Origin: Vesta saturnalis
Lineage: Eukaryota > Arthropoda > Insecta > Coleoptera > Lampyridae
NCBI GenBank assembly: GCA_036346205.1
Contig: JARFJB010000762.1
Span: 5,188,501-5,252,500, forward strand
DNA: 64,000 bases
Reading direction: 5' to 3'
Position 1 is the first letter of the stretch; each line of letters begins with the position of its first letter. The notes beneath the pieces are model-generated. The model was given only the letters and a program-made list of their open reading frames with translations. It did no database searches and had not been told where the DNA came from. A program made the position numbers and the translations under genes. Below, one piece after another: positions 11,597-22,689 of this stretch.

Positions 11597-13170
11597 ATTT
11601 TCGATGAAGTGTAATAAAAAAGTATGAGTTGTCTCAGATGTTAAAATACGTTTAAAAATATATGTGGTTTATTATCTACCGAACGGTACATGTCACCGTA
11701 ATTGGTCAATTCTAAGAACTACAATGCAAAAACAGATAAGTGTAATTAAACAAAGGAAAGACACAGATCCCTTTAGTCAGATGACACCTGTCATTGCGAT
11801 TAGATGTGTTTTGTTGAACTCCGTCACGTGTACCTACAATGGATATCGTTTTGAACTAAATACTAGTTTGTGAAATTGCAGTTTTACCAATGAAGAGTAC
11901 GCGGATATTATTTACATGAACATCAGAGCGGGTGACAATGGATTAGAAACACGTGGCTTGTGTCAGGAGAGATTTATTGATAGAAGATTGCCTAACGTCA
12001 GAGTGTTTTACAACACATATCGTCGTCTTTACGAGACTGGCAATGTCCAACGTAGCGAACCTGGGGTTAATCCAGGTCGCCACTCTTCAGAAGCCGACAA
12101 CCTAATCCTGCAAGCTTTTGAAGACAGTCCCACGACGAGCACAAGAAAAGTTGCTGCTGATCGTGGTTTATCAGTATGGAAGGTTTGGAGCACCATGAAC
12201 CGTGAAGGAAAATATCCTTTTCATGGCACAGGTGTACAAGGACTTGAAGATGGTGATCCTGTGCGTAGAATCCAATTTTGTCGTTTTCTTTTGGACAGAG
12301 ATATCGAAGACGGGGGGTTCTTGAGAAGTGTTTTATAGACCGGCGAGCCCAATTTCTCAAAAGAAGGTATCACACATTTCCATAATCTGCATGAATGGGC
12401 AAATAAAGGTGAAAATCCCCACTGGAAAAAGCAAGTGTTCTACCAGCACAAATTTTATGTTAATGTGTGGGCAGGTGGCATTGGAAAAAATATACTTGGG
12501 CCACATTTTTTACCCGACAAATTGAACGGGGCAATTACCTACATTTGTTGCAAATTGATCCGCCCGAATTGCTTAATGGAGTGTCAATTGCAGAAGGTGA
12601 AAAACCCATAATTTTTCAAAATGACAGATGTCCATATCATTACCTTCTAATAGTACGCCAGTATTTGGACCACATTTTTCACAACAGTTGGATCGGTGGA
12701 GGTGGGCCATTTCCATGGCCTGCCTGATCGTCGGACTTAACAACACTTGATTTTTTTGTCTGGAGACGAGCCAAAGGATTAATTTATAAAGACGAAATCC
12801 AAACAAGAGAAAGAACATTTAGTAATAAAAATTGAAAAATCCTTCGTAAAAATGCAAAAGCAAATGATACTACGCACAACAATAGAAGTTAGTCGTAGGG
12901 CGCGAGCCTGTATTACGAACAATAGTTTACACTTGGAACATGAATAAATACATGTCTGATTATTAAATTTTGTTTTATTTGTATTCATTGTTTAAATTGG
13001 GAAACTTCAGTTTCCCACCAGTTATCAGTTTTTACAGTGTAATTCTTAGAATTGACCAATTACGGAGACATGTGATACACCGTTCGGAAGATAATAAACC
13101 ACAGATATTGTGAAAAGTATTTTAACATCTAAGACAGGTCCATTTTTTAATGATACCTCATCGAAAATGT
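11597..13170 (+). mobile_element. DNA transposon with about 140-bp terminal inverted repeats
   Basis: The left end (about 11,597-11,740) and right end (about 13,027-13,170) are inverted copies: both contain TTTCGATGA at the outside, then AGATGTTAAAATAC, TGTGGTTTATTATCT, CCGAACGGT and CCGTAATTGGTCAATTCTAAGAA, with a few small indels. A Tc1/mariner-superfamily transposase pseudogene lies between them. Total length is about 1.57 kb. The clear inverted ends and plausible size suggest a complete but dead copy. An exact TA target duplication was not resolved. Confidence 0.85.
11884..12840 (+). pseudogene. Tc1/mariner-like transposase with DUF4817-type N-terminus (broken)
   Basis: The reading starts with TNEEYADIIYMN and an RLPNVRVFYNTYRRLYETG helix-turn-helix segment typical of insect transposases annotated DUF4817 plus DDE. 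A GRHSSEADNLILQAF linker and a PVRRIQFCRFLLD segment follow. The frame meets a TAG at 12,336 and continues in the same frame (TGEPNFS...HNLHEWA...NVWAG), then shifts near 12,595 to fragments with DRCPYHYLL and LTTLDFFVW. The first catalytic Asp is replaced by Gly (TGE for the usual TDE); the second and third are still visible. A normal protein of this family is about 330-380 aa; here at least one stop and one frameshift break it. No ATG fits the family start, so the true start codon is probably lost. Confidence 0.88.
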
Positions 13171-13880
13171 TATTGCTATTTTATGAAAAAGTAGTTTTTA
13201 AAATTAAATGTGATTCATTGCTTGTTTAGTCACTTTGGTTATTTGTTGTGTAAATTCACAGAAAAGGTATACACTCTAGTACTTAAAAAAATAAAATCAG
13301 TCAAGGTGTAATTTTCCATTGATGTTACTTTATGACCTTTACGTTTACTTCTACTTTTCCCTTTCTGTACTTGCTGAACCATTTCTGTACTACTGTTGAT
13401 ATCAACATTATGGTTTTGTCTACAGTCAAGATCATTACGGTAAATGTAAACTTCCACATCTGTGCACTATCGGTACACCTTTGACTTTTATTTCTGCCAT
13501 TGAAGGCATCGCAACAGATTAGTCTACAATTACATTCATTTCATCTGGTTGTCCAGATAATGAATTTAAGATGATTAATTATATACATAAATCTACTGCC
13601 TGTTACAATAAATTTTATTTTATTTGTATTTATCTCATTTAGAGTAAAAACCTTGTGGCGCGAGGATTAATTTTTTTAATAATTAATATAAAATACTGAT
13701 AGTTTCACATAAACATCGGTTTGTGTAAGGTAAAGTACAAATATTTTACATAGAACGTACAACCCTATTGCACAATTCTACTTTTCTCTTAGTTCTCTTT
13801 ATAATTTATAATTATTGCGTTGAGTGAACAAACCGCCGCCAAATTATCTACCATAATGCTTTCTCATATATGTAAATAAA
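13171..13880. other. AT-rich stretch, nothing recognised
   Basis: No coding, RNA or repeat feature could be supported. Confidence 0.5.
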
Positions 13881-13889
13881 TAACTTCAA

Positions 13890-14330
13890 AGCTCACAATA
13901 CCTGAATTTGAGTCATATCGGTTTTTAAACACGATAATTCCCCATTTTTGAACCATTTTTTTGGATTTTTTAATTTTGACAAATGATTTATTCTTAGCGA
14001 TCTTAACAGTTCCAATACCCGGCTTTCAAAAAATTGTTGCACCTTGAAAACGGTGCGCCACTGGCAGTTTTAAAAATTTTTTTATTTAGATAATGTTTTC
14101 CAAATTAACAAAGTTGCAAAATTCATGATTAGCCCACAATACGTGAATTTTGACTATATCGGATTTTAAAAACTGTAATCCCCATTTTTCATCTGCCATT
14201 TTGAAATTTTTTATTTTGACAAATGATTAATACTTAGCGATGTTAAAAACCGCCAATACCTGACTTTAAAAAAATCGATTGATTAAAGAAATCCACAATT
14301 TTGTACCCTAAAAGCGGCGCGCCACTGGTT
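13890..14330 (+). repeat. pair of degenerate tandem units of about 200 bp
   Basis: Units at about 13,890-14,065 and 14,130-14,330 share, in order: CACAATAC(C/G)TGAATTT, TATCGG(T/A)TTTTAAA, CCCCATTTTT, TTTTGACAAATGATT, CTTAGCGAT, AATACC and GCGCCACTGG. They are diverged and carry no open frame. They may be two monomers of a satellite or part of an unidentified element. Confidence 0.65.
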
Positions 14331-14403
14331 AATACATATATATTTTTTTACTTTGGAACTACATAGATTATATATTAGTTTGGTTTTTTAAATATGTAAC
14401 TTT

Positions 14404-14905
14404 TTAAAATTTGAAGCATTTGACCATTTGTTTTGATGTGCTTCGAGCGCGAACAACTTTTGTTGGAATTGGTTCATCTTGAAACACCCACACCGTCGAC
14501 TTCTGTTTACGTTCCGGCTCGTATGCATATATTCCTAACTCGTCATCTGTTACAACCTTATATATCCCTTTTGAAGCACCGCCATTGCATTTCTTGAGCA
14601 TTTGTGTGCACCAATCGACGCGACCATCATTTTGAGATTTCGTCAAATTGTGTGGGAATCAATGAGAACAAACCCTTTTCATGGCTAAATGATCATGTAA
14701 TATTTTATGTATGCAGGTGTAACTAATGCCTAGGGTTCCCTCAATTTCACCACATGTCGCATAGCGATCTAGCATTATTAGTTTTTGCACAGCATCAATT
14801 TTTTCTTGAATAACAACTGATTTTGGACGACGATTTTGGCGACCATGATTAAAATCGTTATACTAGCGTTACACAGTAGCAAGGGATAGAGCGTCATTGC
14901 CAAAT
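14404..14905 (-). pseudogene. mariner transposase, C-terminal-side fragment
   Basis: On the minus strand the pieces read FNHGRQNRRPKSVV, then YATCGEIEGTLGIS and IHKILHDHLAMKRVCSH, a stop, then KARVDWC-like (GRVDWCTQMLKK), GIYAYEPERKQKSTVWVFQDEP and RSTSKQMVKCF. This is the mariner proper pattern (DNA-binding linker, then the first catalytic Asp in TDDELGI for the usual GDESWI). It stops before the second Asp, so it is truncated. Its missing N-terminus is the fragment at 25,386-25,499: the two were separated when a LINE inserted at 14,907-25,385. Confidence 0.9.
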
Positions 14906-14906
14906 G

Positions 14907-16994
14907 TTTTTTTTTACTTGTAGTATTCCCGAACAGGCTAAGATTTGCCTAACGTACTCAGGAACACTGGGAGGGTTTAGGAATATTGTTAGGCTGCTGA
15001 GAAATGTTTATGAATGGCTATCTTAAATTGAAAAACAAGAATTGGGTAGTGCAGTTCACAATTTGGTCGCCGTGTGGAAAAATGTAGATTACGCCTGTTT
15101 TGGTGTAAATAAAATAATTACACGGGTGTGCTGCTGCACCTTATCGTATTTATTACTAAAAAATGGTAGACATGATATTTACAAATTTAAAATCAGTCCG
15201 TTACCTCTGAAGGTTAAAAATGCACTGTTCTGCCCGAACTACCCGGGCGTTACCCCATCCTACAGAATGCCGTTAGGCGGCAAACCTGCATAATCTCAAA
15301 CGAAATTACTTAAGTGCCATAAATGTCACTCAAGCAGACATTGAACAAATCTTACTTGACAGGTTCTTTTGACACACTCATGCCTCACTTTCAAACATTT
15401 GCTACTCTAATTATTCTAAGAAGTTTAAGATAAAAATTGAAAAATTTTATAACACATACTTACTAAACTAGAAATTTACAATACCGTTTGCAGGTAATCA
15501 CATGCAGGACAAACGTGGACGTTGGAATATACAACAACTAATTTTACAATCAAACGTGTGACATGCAGTTACAAACAACGCCCGTTTAGTGTGACACGAT
15601 GGAATTTTGAGTGTGTAATTACCGTGTGAATGCACAAACGGATTGTTCCTAGAGAAGATGACCTGCGAAGGTGTTAGGTAGTGTATTTCTGAGGCACACT
15701 TGCTATGGTAATACCGATAGAACAAAGAAAGAACCGAAACTATTCTTCTATGCTCAAGAGACTGTTGGTCAGAAGTCAGAGACGGGACATTTACAAGCCT
15801 TATAGCTCTTTTTTTGGATGTGGTTTACCATATCAAGGGCGTATTGGAGAGCTCTGCCCAGAGGTGGGATTTTATTCCAGATGAGGTCGAATTTGAGCCT
15901 TATACAGTAAAAGGAGTTGTTGCGATGTGAAGTACTGTTTAGGTCTGTATAGAAAGCCTAGTTTAAACAACACAAAATGTGGTCAACCCATGAAAGGTTC
16001 GATGATACGAACATCCCTAACATAGAAATAGAGTTTGAAAACTTGAGTTCTAAGCCATTCATATTTACAGCAGGAAATGATCGGTCTTTCTTGGCGGACA
16101 CAAGGCAACACTGCGTTTTGTCGGCATTGAACGTGAGTAGATTATTCCTCCCCATTCAAGCACACGTTCTAAGTCACTGTTGATTGAGGCTGCCATTTTC
16201 ACCTTAACGTCCTGACTAGACTTATTGTTGTAGGAAAACTGAGAAGAACTACAATGTAGAGTACTGTCATCTGCAAAGAAATGGATCGGGTTAGTTGTTG
16301 AGGAAATGAGGTCATTTATGTATAGCAGGAAAGTGTGGGATCTATCACTGATCCTTGGGGTACTCCCGCGTTAATAGTAGTTTCTTTCGAAAAGAAGCCA
16401 TCGACGACAACGCGTATAGGTCCTTTGTCAAGAAAGCTGGATATTCAATTGATGGGCGTATCTGATAAACCGAACGAAGTGAGCTTGGCAAGTAGGCACT
16501 TGTGCCAAACCTGGTCAAAAGCTTTTGAAATATCTAAAGCTACTACGACTGTTTCACCGGACCTCTTAAATGTGCTATTCCAGAGTTGGGTGACACATGA
16601 AAGAAGATCACCTGTTGAATGACTCGATTTGAACCCATACTAGTGGTCGTTTAGGAGTTTATTGGACTCGACAAACCAAAATAGTTGGTGGTTGATGGCT
16701 TCCTCGATGATTTTAGACGGAATGGAAGTGATAGCTATTGGTCTATAGTTTGAGAGATCGGTTTTGTCGCCCTTTTTACTAATAGGTTGGACATGTTCCA
16801 ACTTCCACGACAAGGGAAACTCACCAGATGACATGGAGATCGAAAAGAGCTTGGACAATACAGGTACTAGCTCGGGGTTGCATTTTTTAAGAACGATAGC
16901 TGGAATACCGGCAGGGTCAGCTGCCTTGTTTCAGTCAAGTTTATTGATAATTGATTCTAGGGGCTTGTAACGAAAGTGGATTCGCTTAATAGCG
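14907..16994 (-). mobile_element. LINE-II copy 2, 3' part (decayed non-LTR retrotransposon)
   Basis: This is a decayed copy of the LINE at 29,497-31,493. On the minus strand it shows RT fragments: a PKKGDKTD-type segment with SNYRPIAITSI (16,640-16,858), NADKTQC...MNGLELKFSNSISMLGM (15,958-16,155) and a C-terminal FYRYYHSKCASEIHYL (15,498-15,725). The 3' end is a poly(A) run, seen as poly(T) at about 14,907-14,916. Many stops and indels make it inactive. It inserted into a mariner element and was later split at 16,994 by a Gypsy element; its 5' remainder is at 25,216-25,385. Confidence 0.85.
15106..15579. mobile_element. unidentified ~475-bp insertion inside LINE-II copy 2
   Basis: Comparison with LINE-II copy 1 shows that the LINE is continuous from about 15,105 to about 15,580 and the intervening sequence is extra. 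The edges carry an imperfect direct repeat (ACGCCTGTTTTGGTG near 15,091 and ACGCCCGTTTAGTGTG near 15,580), which looks like a target-site duplication. A moderately GC-rich core lies near 15,220-15,290. No protein or tRNA-like box was recognised. Confidence 0.5.
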
Positions 16995-17363
16995 AATTAC
17001 GTTCTTGGATCAAGACGTTGAGTTTTTAAAAACTAAGTTACAAGTTTTATTTGAATAATTTATACAATAACACCTCTTACTACTAACTATATAATAATAA
17101 TCATCTGTTTTGTATTGTTACATCTTATATATATAGAATTGAGACACAAACAATGAGGTTTTAGAAATTAGATATTGATAACTGGAATGTGATATATCTA
17201 TCTAATGAGTATTCCACTAATATTAATTCTTATGATATAGATTCATAACAAGAAAGTCTTAAAAGTTAAATATTGATAGCTGGATATTAGTTAAATATAC
17301 ATATATATTAATAATAGCCTTACTAACTATCAAACTTATGAATTAAGATGTGGATTTCTAACT
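16995..17363 (-). repeat. Gypsy 3' LTR
   Basis: 369 bp, homologous to the LTR at 24,866-25,215, but with about 20 extra bases scattered as short insertions and several substitutions. Adjacent AGCG at 16,991-16,994 is the target duplication. Confidence 0.95.
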
Positions 17364-17378
17364 CCTCCCTCTTAGACG
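17363..17378 (-). promoter_or_regulatory. polypurine tract
   Basis: Directly upstream of the 3' LTR in element orientation the sequence is AAGAGGGAGGAG, the expected plus-strand primer. Its position against the LTR edge supports the LTR boundary. Confidence 0.8.
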
Positions 17379-19490
17379 GAGTTTTCGGGTTGGTGAAGAA
17401 AACTGAAGGTGACTGTCCTGTTCTTTTACAATTATGTCGTTGGATGCGTTTGCCGAACTTTAAACAAAATATAAATGTGTTAATAAAATTAATTTAAGAA
17501 TAAACATAATGCTATATTGAGATATCGTTTCAACTTTTAGTTGACAGGTTCCATCCATAAGAATCGGCATGTCAATGTTTGGAATCGTGTTGGCTTGGTG
17601 TTTTAATTTATATATTTCGCCCAACGGAATATTGTTCTATTTTCAGTTTCTTATCTTCTGTCCTTGTTTGTAACTTAATGCTGTTGACTTTTAGATAATA
17701 TTTTAATGGAACTCCGCTTGCACGTTGGTTTTTCAAACTTATTACTGAATTTGTAGTCTTGATAAGCGATGCATACAATTTACTGGAACTTTGATATAAG
17801 TTTGTTGCTTCCTATAAGTGTGGAATGAGACTCTTCATTTACACATTTTTCATTGATTTGAATTATTTCTGTTGTTACAATTATTAAATATTCATATATT
17901 AATTGTGTTTATAATTAAATCTGGATTTTTACTATTACTGTATCATTGCATTTTGCTTCCTTTTGATGGATTATACTTGTAATACAGTCATTAGTATTAA
18001 ACGTTGAAATCTTCATTGCTGCATATAAAGGTATCTTCTAATTATGAGGGCATTCTTCGTTTCATGTATTGATATTTTTTCTTCAAGAGCCAAATAGGGT
18101 AATTGTTGTGAATTATGATAGAATTTGATTCTTGGTTGGGATCGGGAAAAGTTTATAATATTGGAATACTTTGCTGGATTTAATGTCAATGGGAATATTT
18201 CTAATATAAAAGGATATTATTTTTATGTAATATGACAGTTGGATTTTATATATTGAATGACCATCGAATCTGGTCTTAAATTTAAATTTCATTTTTTACA
18301 TCACATTTCCGTTAATTCTAAGATTATTTTATAAGGTCAACTTTATTGTCAATATTATCTGGATTGAGTGATATTGTAATTGATAAAAGTTATTGCATTT
18401 TCTAAATTGTCTAGGAAAGTTATAATTAGGTTTGAATTTATATGGAATTGATTTATTACTATGATTGGATCACGATGTATTGATGTCAATTCATTAATTG
18501 ATATCTCTGATCGATTCATTAAGGTTCTTCAATATAATTTGATATTTTCTTCTGATTTGAATATTTTCAATAATATCAATGATTCTAGTGTATTTGTTTA
18601 ACAATTCTTTTGATATTGATATTTGATATATTAATATTTTTGATTATCTTAATTTGATTTTCTTTAAGATTTTTCAGAAGCATTGATTATATCTTTCACC
18701 GTCCTTAGCATCTAATGTTCCAAAATCTCATTTAGAAACGTTCTACCTTACATTTAATAAACCTCTTTTGACTTTTGTATTTTACTGAATTTAATATTAT
18801 TCGAACATTTTCTTTTCTACTTCTAAAATTATATAGGTTTTAGGTGTTCATAATTATTTTTAAATTCTGGCATTGCAACGCTATCATTATTTGTAATATA
18901 TCGAGGAGTTAATATTATTATAGGAATTTATAAAATTAGTAATTTCATTATTTAAAGATACTAGATTAATATCATATAGAGTGAATTGTTTACTAGTGAC
19001 TATTTGACTACTTCCTAGGTTGAATGGCAATATGCTAGGTGAATCTAATTAATTTCTTGAGATTTTTACATTCTGTGATTGTATCCATAGCTATTCAAAC
19101 TCATTGGATTACCGTTATTCGTAACATTTCTGTATTTACAGAAGTTAAGGTCCTTTTGATTCTTTGATATGTACAATTTCAGTTTTGTTGTTATTTTTAT
19201 TTTGACTTTATTATTATCTAATAGTATCGAGTTATTTTATATGGCCCAATATATTTATTATTATTTCTTATTTCTATTAAGCGGATTTTTCTTATATTAC
19301 TATTTGGTCTAAAATAAAACGTGATCATTAATATCACCATGGATTATTCTTTTTATCTTATCAACCTTCTTCTTTACTACTGTAAGAATTGTTTGTTGTA
19401 TTTTGTGATATGACTAAATCAATTTTCTTTTATGTTTATTTTCAACGTATATCAGAATAGAATGTATTTGAATCGCAATATGCTAGAGTC
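17379..19490 (-). pseudogene. env: env-like region of the Gypsy element (heavily decayed)
   Basis: A 2-kb stretch lies between integrase and the polypurine tract, the position of env in errantiviruses. No open frame survives. On the minus strand around 18,660-18,790 one frame shows a Lys-Arg pair followed by Gly-Leu-Leu-Asn and, after two stops, a Leu-Asp-Ala-x-Asp-Gly-Glu motif. This resembles the furin-type cleavage site and following fusion-peptide region of F-like Env proteins of insect errantiviruses. Stops and frameshifts are frequent and the remainder is too AT-rich and decayed to align by eye. The element was therefore probably once an env-bearing retrovirus-like form. Confidence 0.55.
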
Positions 19491-19499
19491 TTCTTAGAT

Positions 19500-20690
19500 T
19501 AGTGTTCCGTACACGAGTTTCTAAACTTTGGTGTAAATTAGATTGTACTATGGATTGAATTGTTATAACCTATTACACGGCATAGTCTATATTAGTATTT
19601 TTCCGTAGGGTAAACTTCCTTTTAAAATTCTTAAATGTTCAATTAATGTTGAATGGAGTCTTTCAATAATTGAAGTCTTTGATTCATGATGACACTGGTG
19701 TCGTAAAATGTACATCAATTTTATGTAATTTAAGTAATTCTTTTATTGTTTCCGTTTAAATTCTTTTCCTACAATCTAGTACGATTTTGTTTGGTATTCC
19801 AATTTGTCGAAAAGTAAGATTATTAAAGCTTCACAGAATCATTTATTGTTCTGTTTTTTCCCGTTATCTGTATAGCTTGTGCAAATTTTGAAGATAAAGC
19901 GTCTAATTTATCTGTTAAATAAGTTTTGAGGTCAAAAAAGAATACATCTATATGACATATTTCGAAAGGTTTTGATGGGGTTTCTGTTAATGCTAGAGGT
20001 ACGTATGGTGGTCTTCTGTCATACTTGGTTTTTTTGCAAATATCGCACACATTTATATATGCAGATATGTCTGTTTTCATACTTATCCAGTAATAGTTAC
20101 GTTTTAAATATTCAAATGTTTCATTTATACCACGGTGATTCGTTTTACCTTCATGGTGATTTCTTATCAATAGAATTTGTTCTTCTTTATCCTTAATTGT
20201 ATTTATTAACCTAGTGCACCTGACTAATTTTAAACTGTTTTGAATAAAGTATTTAGTGTATATATTTGTAAAATTGTTGATAAATTTTAGATCGTTAAAA
20301 TAGATATGATATACTGTACTCGGTTTTAGATAATCTTTCAATAATTTAAAGATATACTCTTCATTATTTTCTACAGGCATTTTTATTATAATAATCTTTT
20401 GGTGTTGATATGTATCATGTGTAATTTGAAGTTCATTTATATTATTTTTAAAAACATGAATTTGATTTACTTTGTTGTTAATGATATCTTCTAAAATATT
20501 TATTCCGTCATTTAAAGTTTCTTTTGAGAGTGAGTGAGGTGTTTCATTGCTAGAGTTCGACAATGGATTTATTTTGCTATTGTCTAAATTTGATGAGTTT
20601 GGTAATTCATTTAAGCTTTCAGTTATATCGAATAAGGTTTCGGTGTTTTCTAAAACATTTATTTGTAAATTATCAATGAGATTGGTTAAG
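19500..20690 (-). pseudogene. pol: Gypsy pol, integrase (broken)
   Basis: The open frame 19,823-20,809 carries, after the macro domain end, about 180 residues of spacer and then the integrase zinc-binding region: His218/219 and His225 (NHHEGKTNHRGINETFEYLK) and Cys255/Cys258 (NVCDICKKTKYDRRPP), numbered in that frame. The core begins at EICHIDVF with the first catalytic Asp (288). Below 19,823 the core continues only in other frames: a KLHKIDVHFTTPVSS-like stretch (near 19,690-19,730) and SIIERLHSTLIEHLR (19,630-19,670), which holds the catalytic Glu. Stops and frameshifts make it inactive. Confidence 0.88.
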
Positions 20691-20694
20691 TGTG

Positions 20695-21169
20695 TATTTG
20701 GGTAATCACATACAGTAATTTGGACGTTACTGTTTTTGAATATTCGATAAATCATTTGTTTAATTTCTTTCCATTCCAATTGATCGAGTCCGCTACATAT
20801 TTTAGGCATGGCAATTTTTGAAATGTTATTATTAAGGCAAAATTTTTAAGTTTACCAATGACATAAAGACATCGTCATAATTGGGTTTATGAAAATATTG
20901 TTCTTTGTAACTAGATAAATTAGATAATGATTGTCTACATAGTCATATAAAACTTTACGAATTTCGGGTTCTTGTGACCTTAATTTATCAATGTTCCTAA
21001 ATTTTTCTTTAAATGTTTTAGCAATTCCTTTACTTAATTTTAGATCTGCGCTAACACAATGTACAAGGCTAACATCTTTAGGCATATCAAACAAATTTTG
21101 ATTGGTTTCTGTTATATTTGCAGTATCGATTATATCATGTTTATTTGGTTCGTTTGTTAATTGGTTCAT
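20695..21169 (-). pseudogene. macro (ADP-ribose-binding) domain inside Gypsy pol, OARD1/TARG1-like (frameshifted)
   Basis: Between RNase H and the integrase zinc finger the minus strand encodes, in three successive frames: SLVHCVSADLKLSKGIAKTF and YLVTK (about 20,900-21,070); then a YFHKPNYDD-type motif (about 20,860-20,890, one base out of frame); then IAMPKICSGLDQLEW and a closing VQITVCDY (about 20,695-20,825). This order (HC(I/V)S.D...GIA..F, (I/V)TK, HK..Y, MP.I..GLD.L.W..., I.V) is that of OARD1/TARG1-type macro domains, which bind ADP-ribose and remove it from proteins. The Lys of TK and the Asp of GLD, which correspond to the catalytic pair of that family, are both present. The total of about 130 residues fits. 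Two single-base frameshifts break it here. It might recognise or reverse ADP-ribosylation during infection or integration, but that is inference. Confidence 0.82.
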
Positions 21170-21239
21170 AAAGTCGGATATATCATCATCGATATTTCCG
21201 GGGTTGTTAATTACTGAATCTGCTCTTTTATATTATTAA

Positions 21240-22434
21240 TTTGAATTCTAGAAAGTGCATCTGCATTTTTATTTAAGGTCCTTTTTGTATACAATTTTAA
21301 AATCAAATTCTTGTAACTTTAAACGCCATCTGGTCAATTTTGAATTAGGTTCTTTTAAATTAAAAAGCCAAATGAGTGGGCGATGATCTGTTATAATAGT
21401 GAATTTTCTACCAAAAGATATGGTCTAAAGTATTTACATGACCAGACTATTGCTAATAATTCTTTTCAATTGTGCTATACCTTTGTTCTGTTTCATTTAA
21501 TGTTCTTGATGCATATGCTACAGGTTTATCCTGACCAACAGAGCCCTGTGACAACACACTACCTAGCGCAACATTAGATGCATCCGTTGTTAAGATAAAC
21601 TCTTTATCAAAGTCGGGATACTGTAAAATTGGGTTATTACAAAGGATATTTTTACATAGAGTGAAACTATCTATAAATTCTTGATCATGAATGATTTTAC
21701 CTTCCTTTTTTAAGCATTTTGTCAAAGGTTTAGTAATTTTAGCAAAATCTTTAATGAATTTCCTGTAGTATCCTACTAATCCTAGAAATGATTTGATTTC
21801 TTTCTGTGATTTTGGTATAGGAAATTTCTGAATAGCAATTATTTTATCAGGGTTTGGTTTGACACCTTCTGGGGTAATAATATGTCCTAAATATGAAACT
21901 GTTTTTTTGAAGGAATTCTGACTTATCAAGTTGAATTTTGAAATTCGCTTCTCTTAATCTATCAAAAATAAGTTTTAGCCTATTAACATGTTCTTGCAAA
22001 GATGTACTAAAGATAATTATGTCATCTAGGTATACAAGACATATTTCGTTATTTAAACCTCGTAATACATCGTCCATGACCCTCTGAAATGTACTGGGGG
22101 CATTCTTTAACCCAAATGGCATACGAACGTATTCGTAATGACCATTCAAAGTGGAAAAAGCAGTTTTTGGAATATCTTGCCTATCAATTTCAATTTGATG
22201 AAAGCCGGAAGCTAAATCTAATGTCGTGAAATAATTTGCTCTACCTAACTTGTCTAAAATGTCGTTAATATTAGGCAAAGGGTATTTGTCATCAATTGTT
22301 TTTTCGTTCAACTTTCTATAGTCTATGACTATTCTCCACTTTTGTTTGCCGGAAGAGTCTAATTTTTTTGGTACAACCCAAATTGGGCTACTCCATGGGG
22401 AAGTAGAAGGTTGAATAATTTTTTGTTCGAGCAT
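21240..22434 (-). pseudogene. pol: Gypsy pol, reverse transcriptase and RNase H (frameshifted)
   Basis: RT domain in order: SPWSSPIWVVPKK, WRIVIDYRKLNEKT, YFTTLDLASGFHQI, FGLKNAPSTFQRVMD, and the catalytic YLDD (encoded at 22,021-22,032). A frameshift near 21,925 moves to the next frame with SYLGHIITPEGVKPNPDK, FLGLVGYYRKFI and the tether region, then RNase H starting LTTDASN and including PVAYASRTLNETEQRYSTIEK. A further shift near 21,453 precedes TDHRPL and, at the end, NADALSRIQI (about 21,245-21,275). All key motifs match the Ty3/Gypsy order. The breaks make this copy unable to encode a working enzyme. Confidence 0.93.
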
Positions 22435-22689
22435 TTTATTAATTTGCGTTTTTTAACTTCTTGTTTATGAATTTCAGGAAATCTATATGATTTTGTGAAA
22501 CTTGGTTTTTCATCTGAAAGATTAATTTTATGCGAAATTTTTATTTGTAAAACTCAATGGAATGTTTTCATTATAAAATATGTCTCGATAACTATAGCAA
22601 AGGTTTTTATGTGACTACTTTCTTCTTGATTACAATGATCTAGTCTAATGTTATTTAAATTATTTTTAACAAATTATCTTCCTCTATAC

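Noticed and set aside
12067..12360. 97-codon minus-strand frame
   Set aside because: Antisense shadow of the DUF4817-type transposase.
19823..20809. Stand-alone 328-residue host gene with a macro domain
   Set aside because: The same frame contains the integrase zinc finger and lies between Gypsy RNase H and integrase core inside matched LTRs, so it is part of pol.
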